DNA of 64,000 nucleotides. Origin: Pyrrhoderma lamaoense (lineage: Eukaryota > Basidiomycota > Agaricomycetes > Hymenochaetales > Hymenochaetaceae). Made by a program: the position numbers and the translations under genes. The stretch covers positions 682,001 to 746,000 of the forward strand of contig NBAZ01000010.1 in the NCBI GenBank assembly GCA_002794735.1, written 5' to 3'. The notes beneath the pieces are model-generated. The model saw nothing but the letters and a program-made list of their open reading frames with translations. It did not search any database and was not told the origin of the DNA. Positions 58,545 to 64,000 of the stretch are shown here, in pieces; the first letter of the stretch is position 1; every line of letters begins with the position of its first letter.

Positions 58545-60409
58545 ATGCTACAAATACTGAGCTGGCAATCCTCACCTATTCCGTTTGCTAGAAAGTCCCA
58601 GCACAAGACCCAGAAGGTACGTATGTAATTAAGGCTATAAAATTCCCATCGTACTTCTCTCTGTATTTCTTTGCAGTCGCCTTCGGCTACTATGGATTAT
58701 GTGTCACGGAATATAAGTAGTCAGACCCGACTACCTGTACCTCAAGCGGCGCCATCGTATATTGTTTATTCTGCGGCATCTTACGCAGTTGATCCTCAAC
58801 GCACTTTATATGGACATGCTGGACATGCTCCATCCACCCTCAAGCAAAAACCTCTATCGCAAGCGCTGTGCGTACACATTCCACTTCAAATCTTTTAGAG
58901 CTCATACTCACAAATTTGTATTAGTAATAACTCAAAGAACACTAATGCTTCTATGAAGCGTCCGTTCAGTATTGTTCCCGATGGCGTCACACCCGATTCA
59001 TTCATATATGAACGCTCTGAAGATTCGGCATCGGATACCCTCACTTGCTACTCAAATGCATCAACAGATACTCTTACGCAGTCCATAACATCTGCAACTT
59101 CATCAACGCTTTCTAACTCCGTAACGGGAAAACCACTATTGGTTAAAGGCCCGATAACTGATGTTAGCATGATCCCTACTCCTAACTCACCCCATAGTGA
59201 TCCAGTCTCACTTCCTTCATCGGCATCAACGAACACACAGAACCAAATGTCTTCTCATGCTGAGAATCCCACTCGGCCTCGAAGCGGCAGTGGCGACTCA
59301 GGCTCATCTCGCAGGCGAGGTAGTGGTTCTGATTCGGAACGGCCCATGTCTATGGGTCCTTCACCCAGTCGAGTTGATCAATCACGGCCCGGTGCTAACA
59401 ACCGTTACTCTGTCGTCCCTAATGCCGCGCAATCGTCAGCGACGAATTCCCGCGACGTTACTCCGCCGCGCCGCGATTCAGACCATCGACCACAAACTGA
59501 GTCATCGAGAAGCAGGAGGCTTAGTGGCCCAGTGATTCCTACCGGCTTCGGTTTGCTTCCTGGAGAACGTGCACCTACAATACATGATGCTTTTGTTCCT
59601 GCTACTCTAGGAACCCATGAACGTCACTCACCCCCCGGACCTGGACCTGCTTTACGTTCCGCTCCTTCCGGAGAAGGAGGGAAGCGTGATCGCTTCTCCC
59701 AAGACAGAGAGATGAGTGTAGGTTCTGAAATTCACGAGCGAAGGCCCAGCGGCCCAGGTCCGTTACCAATACCCTCTTCAGGTAGCTTCTATGACCGCGA
59801 ACGAACTCCTGCTCGTCGCGGGTCACAGTCATCCGGTTCTTCAAGAGGACACTCTCCACAAGATGAGGTTTCCCGAAATTTCCCATTTCCAATGGGTCCG
59901 GCGGGCCCAATCCGGAGTAGAACCATTTCTACCAGCCGTAGAGAGGAATGTCCGAAGCCCATTGTGATTGGTGGATTAGATGGAGCGGCACAGGGTATAG
60001 GGCGGACGGTTCGCTTCTCAGAACGTCTTGTATGCCCTTCTCCTATTCCAATGGAGAAGCGCCGAAAAGGCTGGTTCAATAAGAAGGGGTATGTGGTTGA
60101 TTGTGTTTATCTCATGCAAAAAATTTTGACTTCCGACTTAGTGATCAGCTCTGGACTAACGATGGGGTATATGTTCCTCCAGATCTTGGGTTCGAGTACC
60201 CTATCGATCTCGAGGATTATCCAGAGGCAGGAACTGGATGGCAGAATGAGGAAGGGATACGCATTGATATGCAACATCGCCTCATTCCTAAGGCTCCGTT
60301 ACGACCTGCACTCAAACGATCAAGCTCCTCTTCAAATTCACAGCAACAAATCACATTGACACGCCCAGAGGGTCGTCCTTTATATCATAATTCGATTCGC
60401 GAAGAGTAA
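58545..60409 (+). CDS. Ser/Pro/Arg-rich protein, unknown function
   Basis: Exon 1 is 58545-58616 (MLQILSWQSSPIPFARKSQH). Exon 2 starts with SPSATMDYVSRNISSQTRLP and ends at a GTGCGT donor near 58868; joining it to the acceptor near 58926 gives LNNSKNTNASMKRPFSIVPD. The large third exon is Ser/Pro/Arg/Asp-rich and disordered to about residue 430, with GLLPGERAPTIHDAFVPATL as a more ordered segment, then TVRFSERLVCPSPIPMEKRR and GWFNKKG before the last intron (about 60090-60139). The last exon, DQLWTNDGVYVPPDLGFEYP and GWQNEEGIRIDMQHRLIPKA, looks like a compact conserved domain at the C-terminus. I do not recognise the family. The frame is intact apart from introns. Confidence 0.78.
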
Positions 60410-60514
60410 ATATTCTCCATTCACAGAATTCGTTTTTTTCTTTCGCCACTCTGTTCTGCATTTTATCTCGTTCAATTTCTACGCCGGAGCTGGTCTCCTT
60501 ACAAATATGGAAAC

Positions 60515-60569
60515 TATGAATATGTGTTACAAATAAAATGAAATGTAAAATATGAATATGTGTTACAAA
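60515..60569 (+). repeat. Short direct repeat in the 3' intergenic gap
   Basis: The 19-base word tatgaatatgtgttacaaa occurs at 60515-60533 and again at 60551-60569, a 36-base period, between the convergent stops of the disordered protein and RecQ. Confidence 0.9.
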
Positions 60570-60629
60570 GATGTAAGTATGAATTAAGGTACATGCCAGA
60601 TACTAGTCCCTAGGAGTGTTACATATGTA

Positions 60630-64000
<3,371 letters not shown>

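Overview
This is a eukaryotic, fungal window. Almost every gene is broken by short GT-AG introns of roughly 50-80 bases, and the gene content points to an agaricomycete basidiomycete: a Gti1/Pac2 (WOPR) regulator, a polyporopepsin-like aspartic protease, an F-box protein of the mushroom type, a P450 relic of a mushroom type, and long disordered proteins. The lineage is inferred from gene style, not from a marker gene. I recognised no tRNA, rRNA or CRISPR array.

Layout. 0-2.8 kb: two FAD-linked BBE-type oxidases in tandem (+). 3.05-5.1 kb: serine hydroxymethyltransferase (+) with alternative mitochondrial and cytosolic starts. 5.3-9.0 kb: exocyst subunit Sec5 (-). 10-11.4 kb: zinc polyol/alcohol dehydrogenase (+). 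11.9-12.9 kb: unknown membrane-anchored protein (-) with a paralogue at 40.7-41.6 kb. 14-16.6 kb: exomer/ChAPs protein of the Bch1/Bud7 type (+). 16.6-26.5 kb: a 10-kb territory holding only the WOPR regulator (-). 26.5-28 kb: F-box protein (-). 28.5-30.1 kb: disordered protein (+). 30.9-32.3 kb: aspartic protease (+). 32.8-34.6 kb: short-chain dehydrogenase (+). 36.8-38.5 kb: ammonium transporter (+) with GATA sites upstream. 38.7-40.0 kb: thymine/uracil mismatch DNA glycosylase (-). 42.8-47.5 kb: COPII coat Sec31 (-). 47.6-50.4 kb: a relic island with foldback repeats and a P450 fragment. 50.6-51.9 kb: GPN-loop GTPase 2 (+), tail to tail with the cleavage/polyadenylation factor Cft1/CPSF160 (-, 51.9-57.6 kb). 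58.5-60.4 kb: disordered protein (+). 60.6-64 kb: RecQ helicase (-), running off the right edge.

The genes form no operon or obvious cluster. Four of them serve membrane traffic or nitrogen uptake (Sec5, ChAPs, Sec31, Amt), two serve DNA maintenance (TDG, RecQ), and Cft1 and GPN2 serve RNA 3' processing and RNA polymerase assembly.

Two patterns cross gene boundaries. (1) Very small exons of 6, 14, 19, 21 and 24 bases lie inside the most conserved motifs of four enzymes; one splits the catalytic Asn codon of the DNA glycosylase, and one encodes only Ile-Ser in RecQ motif VI. (2) At about fourteen places a gene keeps its homologous protein only if one missing G or C is restored, usually in a run of G or C. 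All are losses and none is in an A/T run. This is either a systematic consensus error of the assembly or a real mutational bias, and it decides whether several genes are called broken.
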